NCBI GenBank assembly: GCA_036804505.1 | Contig: DAIRSI010000011.1 | Coordinates: 1-64,000, forward strand | Source of the DNA: Phocaeicola_A sp036804505 | GTDB lineage: Bacteria; Bacteroidota; Bacteroidia; Bacteroidales; Bacteroidaceae | Reading direction: 5' to 3' | Length of the DNA: 64,000 nucleotides | Position numbers and translations under genes: made by a program | Notes under the pieces: generated by a model | The model's input: only the letters and a program-made list of their open reading frames with translations | The model's database searches: none | Told to the model about the DNA's origin: nothing | Part shown: positions 8,692 through 16,091 of the stretch, piece by piece | Layout: each line of letters starts with the position of its first letter | How positions within the stretch are numbered: the first letter of the stretch is position 1

Positions 8692-9885
8692 TTATAACTC
8701 AAGATCTTTGTTGAACTCTTCATGCCAAGGCAGACCCTGTTTGTTAAGTTGTTCCATGAATGGATCCGGATCGAATTCTTCAACGTTCCATACTCCCGGC
8801 TTCTTCCATAATCCTTGCATGAACATCATGGCTCCAATCATGGCCGGTACTCCGGTAGTGTAGCTTACGCCCTGCATGCCTGTTTCCAGGAATGCTGCAT
8901 GATGGCTGCAATTATTATATACGTAGTATGTTTGTTCTTTCCCTTCTTTGACACCTTTTATTCGGCATCCGATAGAAGTTTCACCTTCGTAGTTTTTACC
9001 CAAATCCTGAGGGTTCGGAAGAACAGCTTTCAGAAATTGCAGCGGAACTATCTTCATCCCTTGGTATTCCACTTCGTCAATACGAGCCATTCCTATATCC
9101 TGGATTACACGTAAATGCGTGAGATACTCTTGTCCGAACGTCATCCAGAAGCGTGCACGCTTGATGGTAGGATAGTTCTTCACCAGAGATTCAAGTTCTT
9201 CGTGGTAGAGCAGATAGGAATCCCGTGGTCCTATATTGGGATAGGTGAGGTCTTTGTGTATTTCCAATGGTTTTGTGGTTACCCATTTGCCATCCTGATA
9301 ATAGCGTCCATTCTGTGTGATTTCACGGATGTTAATCTCAGGATTGAAGTTCGTGGCGAAGGCCTTGTGATGATTTCCGGCATTGCAATCCACAATATCG
9401 AGATAGTGAATTTCATCGAAGTGATGCTTGGCTGCGTAAGCCGTGTAAACCCCGCTCACACCCGGATCAAATCCGCATCCCAAGATGGCTGTCAGCCCGG
9501 CTTCCTCAAAACGTTTTTTGTAGGCCCACTGCCAACTGTATTCGAAGTGTGCCACATCTTTCGGTTCGTAATTGGCTGTATCCAGATAATTGACACCTGT
9601 TTTCAGGCACGCTTCCATGATGGTAAGGTCCTGATACGGAAGAGCCACATTAATGACAATATCCGGTTTGCACTGATTAAATAATGCTACCAATTCATCA
9701 ACACTGTCGGCATCCACTTGTGCTGTCTTGATGTTGGGGTTGCCAATGGCTTTGACCACAGCATCGCATTTCGACTTCGTGCGGCTGGCAATGGTAACGT
9801 CAGTGAAAACTTGAGGGTTTTGCGCTACTTTATGCGCAACCACAGTACCGACACCTCCGGCACCTATAATTAATACTTTACCCAT
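8692..9885 (-). CDS. Saccharopine-dehydrogenase-family carboxy(nor)spermidine dehydrogenase
   Basis: 397 residues. An N-terminal Rossmann fold with MGKVLIIGAGGVGTVVAHK is followed by the saccharopine-dehydrogenase-like catalytic domain (GCGFDPGVSGVYTAYAAKHH, GRYYQDGKW). Overall layout and length match the carboxynorspermidine/carboxyspermidine dehydrogenases that make spermidine in Bacteroidetes by reductive condensation with aspartate semialdehyde. Lysine-pathway saccharopine dehydrogenase is the alternative. It precedes recA by 26 bases; no polyamine gene is adjacent. A promoter candidate lies at 9927-9956. Confidence 0.8.
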   Translation of the reverse strand: MGKVLIIGAGGVGTVVAHKVAQNPQVFTDVTIASRTKSKCDAVVKAIGNPNIKTAQVDADSVDELVALFNQCKPDIVINVALPYQDLTIMEACLKTGVNYLDTANYEPKDVAHFEYSWQWAYKKRFEEAGLTAILGCGFDPGVSGVYTAYAAKHHFDEIHYLDIVDCNAGNHHKAFATNFNPEINIREITQNGRYYQDGKWVTTKPLEIHKDLTYPNIGPRDSYLLYHEELESLVKNYPTIKRARFWMTFGQEYLTHLRVIQDIGMARIDEVEYQGMKIVPLQFLKAVLPNPQDLGKNYEGETSIGCRIKGVKEGKEQTYYVYNNCSHHAAFLETGMQGVSYTTGVPAMIGAMMFMQGLWKKPGVWNVEEFDPDPFMEQLNKQGLPWHEEFNKDLEL

Positions 9886-9926
9886 TCTTTATGTGCTTAA
9901 TTAGTTTTGACTTGTAAAAATAACAA

Positions 9927-9956
9927 CAAAGATACGTCTTTTTTGATTGAAAGCAA
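9927..9956 (-). promoter_or_regulatory. Promoter candidate for the dehydrogenase-recA unit
   Basis: On the minus strand, TATCTTTG (plus 9927-9934) preceded 19 bases upstream by TTG (plus 9954-9956). Confidence 0.5.
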
Positions 9957-9967
9957 GTGCAACAACT

Positions 9968-11218
9968 TTATTTAAGGGTTTGAAGCTTGCCGCCTTTGAA
10001 TTCCAGAACATTCCTTTCGTAGAACCATACCTCCACACCTTTGGTTGTGACACGGTCCACACGGATTGGGTTTCCTTTTGCCATACGGCATTCATCCGTA
10101 GTCATGCCAATTTTGATTTCTCCGTTGGCTATAGCATTCCAGTTCTCTTCGCTGATGTTAGGATATTTCTTGCGCAAGTTGCCTATTCCAAATAAATCGT
10201 TGAAATGGTCCTCGCGTTCGCCGTTTATGTCTCCTATGACACTGGCACGAGTAAAGGTAACATCCTTCTCATATTTGTTGCCTTTATTGTCTGTCAGTGT
10301 GACAGTATTGTAATTGGATCCGCTTTTTGCTTTGATGTCGTTGATAATAAATTGTTTGTAACGTCCTATCTTTTTGGGCCCGTTATCAGAATTCATTTCA
10401 GTACTGTGAATCAGATAAACTGGTTTTCCTTTGTATCTGGCTGTCAGGTCTTCTGAAGTCTTCTTGTTTGCATCAGAGAAGGCAAAGGAATTTGGAAAGA
10501 AATTCTTTTTCAGTGTCATAATGAACTCATCGTCACGCATGCCGCAGTTTGTCTTGGATATGGCAACATTCTGAAAATATTCACCGCCTTTAGCATCCTT
10601 GAAAACTATTTTTACCGGGAATTCGCGAGTTCCTACACCTACGGCTGTTACTGTAACCTTTGAGTTTATAGGGAGAGTGACAGGGTCGAAACCTTCGGCT
10701 GCACTTTCATTATCTCGGCAAAAATCCGTGGTCCGGGTATAGAGTGTTTGTCCTTCCAGTAGTTCTTTGGCCATATCCACATCACCCAAGTAGGCTAACG
10801 TAGCGATTCCGGCTTTCGGTTTGGCGCAAAAGTCTGCTACTTTCATGTAGCTTTCTTCATGGTAGTAATTTTTTCCTTCGCAGGTAAAGTTGAATCGGGC
10901 ATTACCTTTGCTGGTGTCTTCTGCACCGGTATATTCCATGATTTTGTACTTCAGTTCGCCGTTGCCTACGTCCTTCCCGGTTTCAGCATCGCAGAATGTG
11001 CTGATAATCATGTCGGTTCTGTTAGGCAATACCATGAACTTCATGCCTGGAGTCCATTCGTTAAGAAGATAATTCTTAAAATGATTTTCAATGAATTCGG
11101 ATTCTTCATTAGTTGAGGCGGCTGTAGCTTTCTGAGTTTTTACCAAATACCCATTTTGGGCATTTGCTGCTATCGGACAACTGATCGCCAATAGTAAAGC
11201 GAGTGATAAGATTTTCAT
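9968..11218 (-). CDS. Secreted protein with SmpA/OmlA-like C-terminal motif
   Basis: 416 residues. A clear signal peptide (MKILSLALLLAISCPIAANA, cleaved near 20) is followed by a long domain I do not recognise. It has a cysteine pair region (NFTCEG, DFCAKPK, TTDFCRDN) and a beta-rich middle. The last ~50 residues, with IKIGMTTDECRMAKGNP and GVEVWFYERNVLEFKGGKL, have the GMT-x-x-x-(V/C)-x-x-x-x-G-x-P pattern of SmpA/OmlA-type domains. It is probably periplasmic or surface-exposed. It is a single gene with its own promoter. Function unknown. Confidence 0.7.
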   Translation of the reverse strand: MKILSLALLLAISCPIAANAQNGYLVKTQKATAASTNEESEFIENHFKNYLLNEWTPGMKFMVLPNRTDMIISTFCDAETGKDVGNGELKYKIMEYTGAEDTSKGNARFNFTCEGKNYYHEESYMKVADFCAKPKAGIATLAYLGDVDMAKELLEGQTLYTRTTDFCRDNESAAEGFDPVTLPINSKVTVTAVGVGTREFPVKIVFKDAKGGEYFQNVAISKTNCGMRDDEFIMTLKKNFFPNSFAFSDANKKTSEDLTARYKGKPVYLIHSTEMNSDNGPKKIGRYKQFIINDIKAKSGSNYNTVTLTDNKGNKYEKDVTFTRASVIGDINGEREDHFNDLFGIGNLRKKYPNISEENWNAIANGEIKIGMTTDECRMAKGNPIRVDRVTTKGVEVWFYERNVLEFKGGKLQTLK

Positions 11219-11549
11219 AATTACTAATTTTTCATGTTTTACGTTGTTGCAAATTTACAAATAATGCTGAATCTAACAATAAAAAGAGAAAAAATGTTGA
11301 ATTATGTTTATACCTTTTTATAATAGTGAAGACAAGGAGACAGGAAGAAAAGTGCCAAAGACTGCCAAACCGTCAGTATGTTGCTATCGTTCGATAAACA
11401 AATTTCTTTTTTTGCTGCGCCATTGTGAAATTATTTTTCTTATTCTTACCTTTTGGCATATCGTTTGTTCCCTACAAGATGTGCCGGTTGGTAAAACAGC
11501 CGTACAGAGTGAATCAATTGAATAATAAATAAAATAAAAACATACAATT
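11219..11549. other. Divergent regulatory region before dnaK
   Basis: 331 bases with no credible gene. On the minus side a promoter candidate (TAAATTTG at plus 11250-11257, TTG at 11277-11279, spacing 19) drives the secreted-protein gene. On the plus side, two TGCCA copies (11353-11357 and 11363-11367) are followed by GTCAG, giving GCCAAACCGTCAG at 11364-11376, the motif also seen before clpB. I cannot fix the dnaK -7 element. CATATCGTTTG near 11456 is one base too long for the consensus. Confidence 0.5.
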
Positions 11550-13475
11550 ATGGGAAAGATTATTGGTATTGACTTAGGAACTACGAACTCATGCGTCGCA
11601 GTATTTGAAGGTAACGAACCAGTCGTTATCGCTAATAGTGAAGGTAAACGTACAACACCTTCTGTTGTAGCATTTGTCGAAGGTGGTGAACGTAAGATTG
11701 GTGATCCTGCTAAACGTCAGGCTATCACGAATCCGAAACGTACGATATTCTCTATCAAACGTTTCATGGGTGAAAATTGGGATCAGGTGCAAAAGGAAGT
11801 TGCTCGTGTTCCTTTCAATGTAGTAGATGAAAACAACATGCCGCGTGTTGACATCGACGGCCGTCATTATACTCCTCAGGAGATTTCAGCAATGGTTCTT
11901 CAGAAGATGAAGAAAACTGCAGAGGATTATCTGGGACAGGAAGTTACGGATGCCGTTATCACAGTTCCGGCATATTTCTCTGACTCACAGCGTCAGGCAA
12001 CCAAGGAAGCCGGACAGATTGCGGGCTTGAATGTAAAACGTATTGTGAACGAGCCTACAGCAGCTGCACTTGCTTATGGCGTTGACAAGGCCAACAAAGA
12101 TATGAAGGTCGCTGTATTCGATTTGGGTGGTGGTACATTCGATATCTCTATCCTTGAATTTGGTGGCGGTGTGTTCGAAGTATTGTCAACCAACGGTGAT
12201 ACTCACCTTGGCGGTGATGATTTCGACCAGGTTATCATTGACTGGCTTGCCCAGGAATTCAAGAATGATGAGGGTGCCGATTTGAAGCAAGACCCGATGG
12301 CTTTGCAGCGTTTGAAGGAAGCAGCCGAGAAAGCAAAAATCGAATTGTCTTCTTCTACTTCTACAGAAATCAACTTGCCTTACATCATGCCTGTAGGCGG
12401 TGTTCCAAAACATTTGGTAAAAACATTGACCCGTGCTAAATTCGAGTCTTTGGCCCACAACCTGATTCAGGCTTGTCTGGAACCTTGTAAGAAAGCAATG
12501 GCCGATGCACATCTGAGTAATGCAGATATCGATGAAGTCATCCTTGTCGGTGGTTCTTCCCGTATACCGGCTGTTCAGGATTTGGTACAGAACTTCTTTG
12601 GTAAAGTACCTTCCAAGGGTGTAAATCCCGATGAGGTTGTTGCCGTAGGTGCAGCTGTTCAGGGTGCCGTTTTGACAGATGAAATCAAAGGTGTCGTTCT
12701 TTTGGATGTTACTCCATTGTCAATGGGTATCGAAACTCTTGGCGGTGTGATGACCAAATTGATCGATGCAAATACCACGATTCCTTGCAAGAAGAGTGAA
12801 GTGTTCTCTACTGCTGCCGATAATCAGACGGAAGTTACCATCCATGTATTGCAAGGTGAACGTCCAATGGCTGCACAGAACAAGTCTATCGGTCAGTTCA
12901 ATCTGACAGGTATTGTTCCTGCCCGTCGTGGAATTCCTCAGATAGAAGTATCTTTCGATATCGATGCCAATGGTATTTTGAAAGTTACTGCCAAAGATAA
13001 GGCTACGGGCAAGGAGCAGGCCATCCGTATTGAGGCTTCGTCCGGTTTGAGCAAAGAAGAAATCGAGCGTATGAAGGCAGAGGCTGATGCCAATGCAGAA
13101 GCTGACAAGAAGGAACGTGAGAAAATTGATACTTTGAACAAGGCCGACTCTACGATTTTCCAGACAGAGAATCAGTTGAAGGAATTGGGTGACAAATTGC
13201 CGGCTGATAAGAAAGCTCCTATCGAAGCAGCACTTCAGAAACTGAAAGATGCCCACAAGGCTCAGGATGTAGCAGCTTGTGAAGCCGCTATGACAGAATT
13301 GAACAATGCCTTCCAGGCAGCAAGTGCCGAGATGTATGCACAAAGTGGTGCTCAAGGTGGTGCTCAGGCTGGTCCTAATCCGGATTCCGAGCAACAGCAA
13401 GGTCCTACCGGAAATGCAGGCAATGGCAACAATGGTGAAAATGTACAGGATGCTGATTTCGAAGAGGTCAAATAA
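11550..13475 (+). CDS. dnaK: Hsp70 chaperone DnaK
   Basis: ATP-driven chaperone that binds exposed hydrophobic segments and works with DnaJ, GrpE and ClpB. 641 residues. Phosphate loop GIDLGTTNSCVAVFEG at 5-20, IVNEPTAAALAYG and VFDLGGGTFDISIL in the nucleotide domain, the substrate domain from ~390 (LLDVTPLSMGIETLGG), a helical lid, and a Gly/Asn/Gln-rich tail ending NVQDADFEEVK, the EEVK-type C-terminus of DnaKs. No dnaJ or grpE is adjacent. It is closed by a strong hairpin. Confidence 0.98.
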   Translation: MGKIIGIDLGTTNSCVAVFEGNEPVVIANSEGKRTTPSVVAFVEGGERKIGDPAKRQAITNPKRTIFSIKRFMGENWDQVQKEVARVPFNVVDENNMPRVDIDGRHYTPQEISAMVLQKMKKTAEDYLGQEVTDAVITVPAYFSDSQRQATKEAGQIAGLNVKRIVNEPTAAALAYGVDKANKDMKVAVFDLGGGTFDISILEFGGGVFEVLSTNGDTHLGGDDFDQVIIDWLAQEFKNDEGADLKQDPMALQRLKEAAEKAKIELSSSTSTEINLPYIMPVGGVPKHLVKTLTRAKFESLAHNLIQACLEPCKKAMADAHLSNADIDEVILVGGSSRIPAVQDLVQNFFGKVPSKGVNPDEVVAVGAAVQGAVLTDEIKGVVLLDVTPLSMGIETLGGVMTKLIDANTTIPCKKSEVFSTAADNQTEVTIHVLQGERPMAAQNKSIGQFNLTGIVPARRGIPQIEVSFDIDANGILKVTAKDKATGKEQAIRIEASSGLSKEEIERMKAEADANAEADKKEREKIDTLNKADSTIFQTENQLKELGDKLPADKKAPIEAALQKLKDAHKAQDVAACEAAMTELNNAFQAASAEMYAQSGAQGGAQAGPNPDSEQQQGPTGNAGNGNNGENVQDADFEEVK

Positions 13476-13504
13476 GGATAGATAAATACCTGATAAGATT
13501 TGAT

Positions 13505-13547
13505 AAAAAAAAGAGGTGTAAATCATTGATTTACACCTCTTTTTTCG
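13505..13547 (+). terminator. dnaK terminator
   Basis: Near-perfect palindrome AGAGGTGTAAATCA / TGATTTACACCTCT with an A-run before and six T after. Confidence 0.85.
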
Positions 13548-13570
13548 TTTAGTTGATATTTATTTTCTTG

Positions 13571-13602
13571 TTTGTTGGTTATTGATTTTCGACTTATATT
13601 TG
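13571..13602 (+). promoter_or_regulatory. Intact promoter reading into the integrase relic
   Basis: TTTG (13571-13574), 20 bases, TATATTTG (13595-13602): an exact match to the Bacteroidetes housekeeping promoter in sequence and spacing. The next decipherable coding sequence is the broken integrase. Confidence 0.65.
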
Positions 13603-13664
13603 CAACATAATTGCAATACCCAGCAAAAGACTTCCGAAGCAACTTATCTGCCTATCTCTTAACA

Positions 13665-13985
13665 AACCTACAATCTTTATGGCGAAAGGAAATCCCCCTA
13701 TCGCGTCATCTTCGAGGACTTGCAAGATGCTCTGTGGATCAATCGTCCACTTACTGAATGGTGGAGTCAGCTGGTATCGCCAAGCACATCACCTTCCATT
13801 GTGCCCGTCATACCTATGCTACTATTCAACTCACCAATGGCACCGGCATCTATACCGTCAGCAAAATGTTGGGTCACATCAATGTGCACACCACTCAAAT
13901 CTATGCCAAGGTAGTGGATGAGAAGAAAGAGGAAGCCGACAATGCGATACGAATAAAAGGGATAACTGGGAAAAATAATGAGTAA
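13665..13985 (+). pseudogene. Tyrosine recombinase (integrase) C-terminal relic
   Basis: The frame from 13758 reads as the end of a tyrosine integrase: AGIAKHITFHCARHTYATI contains the H-x-x-R box, SKMLGHINVHTTQIYAKV has the GH box and the catalytic Tyr. The first catalytic Arg region and the whole arm and core-binding domains are missing. Upstream, a second frame (about 13665-13757, reading FEDLQDALWINRPLTEW) seems to continue the same protein after a frameshift near 13757, where the downstream frame has a TGA. It marks an old integration event. The remaining piece cannot be an active recombinase. Confidence 0.75.
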
Positions 13986-14040
13986 TAATAATTACAGCAT
14001 TATACTTCAAGACTGCAGCCTATTTATGAGAAATATTTAG

Positions 14041-14048
14041 TATATTTG
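14041..14048 (+). promoter_or_regulatory. -7 element directly before the BRO-N/Fic gene
   Basis: TATATTTG ends seven bases before the ATG at 14056. With the usual start distance for this element the transcript would begin at or within a few bases of the start codon, so no ribosome site is possible upstream. Confidence 0.55.
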
Positions 14049-14055
14049 CATAGTA

Positions 14056-14949
14056 ATGATGTACCAAAAAGATCAACATAAGAAATCTATCCGCTTCTTT
14101 AACGACCGTGAAGTTCGAGCCGTATGGGATGAAGAAAATAATTGTTGGTGGTTTTCTGCAACGGATATAGTGCGAGCCATTAATAATGAACCTGACTATA
14201 CCAAGGCAGGTAACTATTGGCGTTGGCTAAAGCGCAAGTTGAAGCAAGAAGGCATTGAACCTGTGAGTGCCACTCACGGGTTCAAATTCGAGGCGCCTGA
14301 TGGTAAATTACGTGTTGCAGATGTGCTGGATAGTGAGGGCGTGTCACTGCTGGCTAAGCATTACCCTAATAATCGGGCCAATGATTTTCTTGATTGGTTT
14401 ACATATAGTGATAATACCATAGATGGGCAGAGTCGTAAAAAGGCATACCAATTGTATGAAAGTGGCTTGCTGGGCAGCCTTGAACCTGGAAGTATTAAAT
14501 GCCTTCAACAGATACATGCTTATCTGTTTGGAGGACTTTATGACTTTGCTGGACAAATACGTACAAAGAATATATCAAAAGGGGGCTTTACTTTTGCTAA
14601 TTGCATACACTTCCCTGAAACATTACGGACCATTGAGCGAATGCCTGAAACTACCTTTGATGAAATCATGGACAAGTACGTGGAGATGAATGTGACTCAT
14701 CCCTTTATGGAGGGTAATGGTCGCAGTACTCGTATTTGGCTTGACCTCATGTTGAAGCGTTCACTTAAGAGGTGTGTAGATTGGAGCCAGATAGACAAGA
14801 ATGACTATCTTACTGCCATGCGAGAGAGTGTTGCAAATGGTCAACATATCAAGATGTTGGTGAAATCTGCATTAACAACAAAGATCAACGACCGAGAAAT
14901 GTTTATGAAAGGTATTGATTATTCGTACTATTATGAACAAAATGATTGA
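14056..14949 (+). CDS. BRO-N-like / Fic fusion protein
   Basis: 297 residues. The first ~110 residues (FFNDREVRAVWDEENNCWW, FSATDIVRAINN, GVSLLAKHYPNNRANDFLDW) resemble the BRO-N / KilA-like DNA-binding domain found in phage and mobile-element proteins. Residues ~125-297 are a Fic domain with the catalytic motif HPFMEGNGRSTR at 215-226, which usually transfers AMP to hydroxyl groups of target proteins. The extreme C-terminus reads SYYYEQ at 290-295, matching the C-terminal S/T-x-x-x-E autoinhibitory helix of class III Fic proteins, with Gln instead of Gly/Asn. No small antitoxin gene is adjacent. The N-terminal assignment is from pattern only. Confidence 0.75.
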   Translation: MMYQKDQHKKSIRFFNDREVRAVWDEENNCWWFSATDIVRAINNEPDYTKAGNYWRWLKRKLKQEGIEPVSATHGFKFEAPDGKLRVADVLDSEGVSLLAKHYPNNRANDFLDWFTYSDNTIDGQSRKKAYQLYESGLLGSLEPGSIKCLQQIHAYLFGGLYDFAGQIRTKNISKGGFTFANCIHFPETLRTIERMPETTFDEIMDKYVEMNVTHPFMEGNGRSTRIWLDLMLKRSLKRCVDWSQIDKNDYLTAMRESVANGQHIKMLVKSALTTKINDREMFMKGIDYSYYYEQND

Positions 14950-15071
14950 AGCTTAAAAATAGAATTGATAACATACTGTTGAAGGAAAATGAGGAATACA
15001 TAATAAAAAGTATTATCTTTCCAGCGTAAAAAACTGCCAATGATGGCAATAATTCATTATAAGCAAAGGAA

Positions 15072-15311
15072 ATAAAAAGAGATAGATACTTACAGCAGCT
15101 GATTGAAAGCCATCAGAATGCCATTCTCGATATGCGACATATTGAAGAGACTCACATCATGGAGAATATTATTTATAACGAGCTTATTGTTCGTGGCTAC
15201 AACGTGGATGTAGGAATGGTGGAGATTAAGAAGAAAGACAAGGAAGGAAAGTGGACTCGCACTCAACTTGAATTGGACTATTCGATTTTCTGCTCAAAGA
15301 AGATAGTTTAG
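15072..15311 (+). pseudogene. Internally deleted DUF4143 ATPase
   Basis: One frame ending at TAG 15309-15311 reads IKRDRYLQQLIESHQNAIL, then HIEETHIMENIIYNELIVRG, YNVDVGMVEIKKKDKEG, QLELDYSIF. The first ~15 residues match the N-terminus of ATP-binding DUF4143 proteins just before the Walker A loop. The rest matches the C-terminal DUF4143 nuclease-like part. The AAA core of about 250-300 residues is missing and the join is in frame. There is no good start codon, so I call it a relic. Confidence 0.65.
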
Positions 15312-15488
15312 ATCTTTAGTCCTACTTTATAACAAAAGAATCAACAAATCGATGATAAGAATCTTCAAAATATAACTGTTCATCGTCCGACTTTGAAACG
15401 TATCGTATCCTTAAAAAAAGTTTTTTTATGCTTCCATACTTCCACTATTCCGTAGTCGTCTGTGAATGAATTCTTTATGTGTGGAACC

Positions 15489-15523
15489 ATGAGTGGAAGT
15501 ATAAAATTTTTACTTCCACTCAT
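15489..15523. other. 13-bp perfect hairpin
   Basis: ATGAGTGGAAGTA / TACTTCCACTCAT with a nine-base A/T loop, then TTTTCAT. It resembles a terminator, but no gene precedes it within 170 bases. It shares TACTTCCAC with the flanking 24-bp repeats. Confidence 0.6.
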
Positions 15524-15686
15524 TTTTCATCTTATAAGGAATAAGGAAAGAGCAATCATTCGGTATAAGTCAAAAACAAATACGACTTAATCCGAATTCT
15601 TTTTCGCGTATAGTCGAAAGACTTTTCGGATTATATCAAAACATGAATGGATACCTAGAAACCGAATAAATCACCTTTATGCTTTA

Positions 15687-15710
15687 TGTAACCATACTTC
15701 CTTGGTTACA
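15687..15710. other. 8-bp hairpin inside the inverted-repeat stretch
   Basis: TGTAACCA / TGGTTACA with an eight-base loop. Possible operator or structural element; no further evidence. Confidence 0.4.
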
Positions 15711-15791
15711 TCATGCCTACACCGATGCTTACACACTTAATATATTAAATTACAGTGATATACATGCCTTGTGGAAGTATGGAAGCATAAA

Positions 15792-15902
15792 AAACATTTA
15801 GATGATATTTTTTCACCTAAATTGATGGAGAACGCAATTGCAAAAGTTTTGGGTGTGGAAATTCAGAAATTGTTTGTGAAACAACCTGTTGATCAATCAT
15901 GA
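15792..15902 (+). pseudogene. Possible helix-turn-helix gene tail (relic)
   Basis: A frame ending at TGA 15900-15902 reads LDDIFSPKLMENAIAKVLGV followed by EIQKLFV. The AKVLGVEIQKLF part has the end-of-domain pattern of XRE/Cro-type regulators. Only about 35 codons remain and there is no recognition helix. The frame begins inside the right 24-bp repeat. This is a weak call. Confidence 0.3.
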
Positions 15903-15969
15903 TAATTACTTTGCCACCAAAGTAGTCACTTTTCCATGACTAAATAGAGAATATGCCAGATATTATCAC

Positions 15970-15977
15970 TATATTTG
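15970..15977 (+). promoter_or_regulatory. Candidate -7 element for the hsd operon
   Basis: TATATTTG 114 bases before hsdM. A second candidate, TACCTTTG at 16049-16056, lies 35 bases before the ATG. Neither has a good TTTG at the right distance, so the true start is uncertain. Confidence 0.4.
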
Positions 15978-16091
15978 CATAATAACAATAGAAAACTAAG
16001 AATAGGGAAAATTGGAAAGGATGCAGAATGGTTGCATTGTTATTTTTTACCTTTGTCTAATAACTAATAGAATAAAAAACAAAAACAAGAT

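Larger units (their letters stand above)
15422..15794. repeat. 373-bp stretch framed by perfect 24-bp inverted repeats
   Basis: The 24 bases at 15422-15445 (T6, ATGCTTCC, ATACTTCCAC) are exactly the reverse complement of 15771-15794. Between them are two more hairpins (15489-15523 and 15687-15710) and no convincing gene. The core word TACTTCCAC recurs inside the 15489-15523 hairpin. No transposase is visible inside or adjacent. It could be a MITE-like remnant, a replication or regulatory element, or two inverted gene ends. Confidence 0.7.

Noticed and set aside
11304..11525. 73-codon open frame before dnaK
   Set aside because: No family likeness, overlaps the regulatory motifs, no ribosome site; treated as leader DNA.
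12720..13526. 268-codon frame opposite dnaK
   Set aside because: Antisense shadow of a highly conserved gene with strong codon bias; no protein features.
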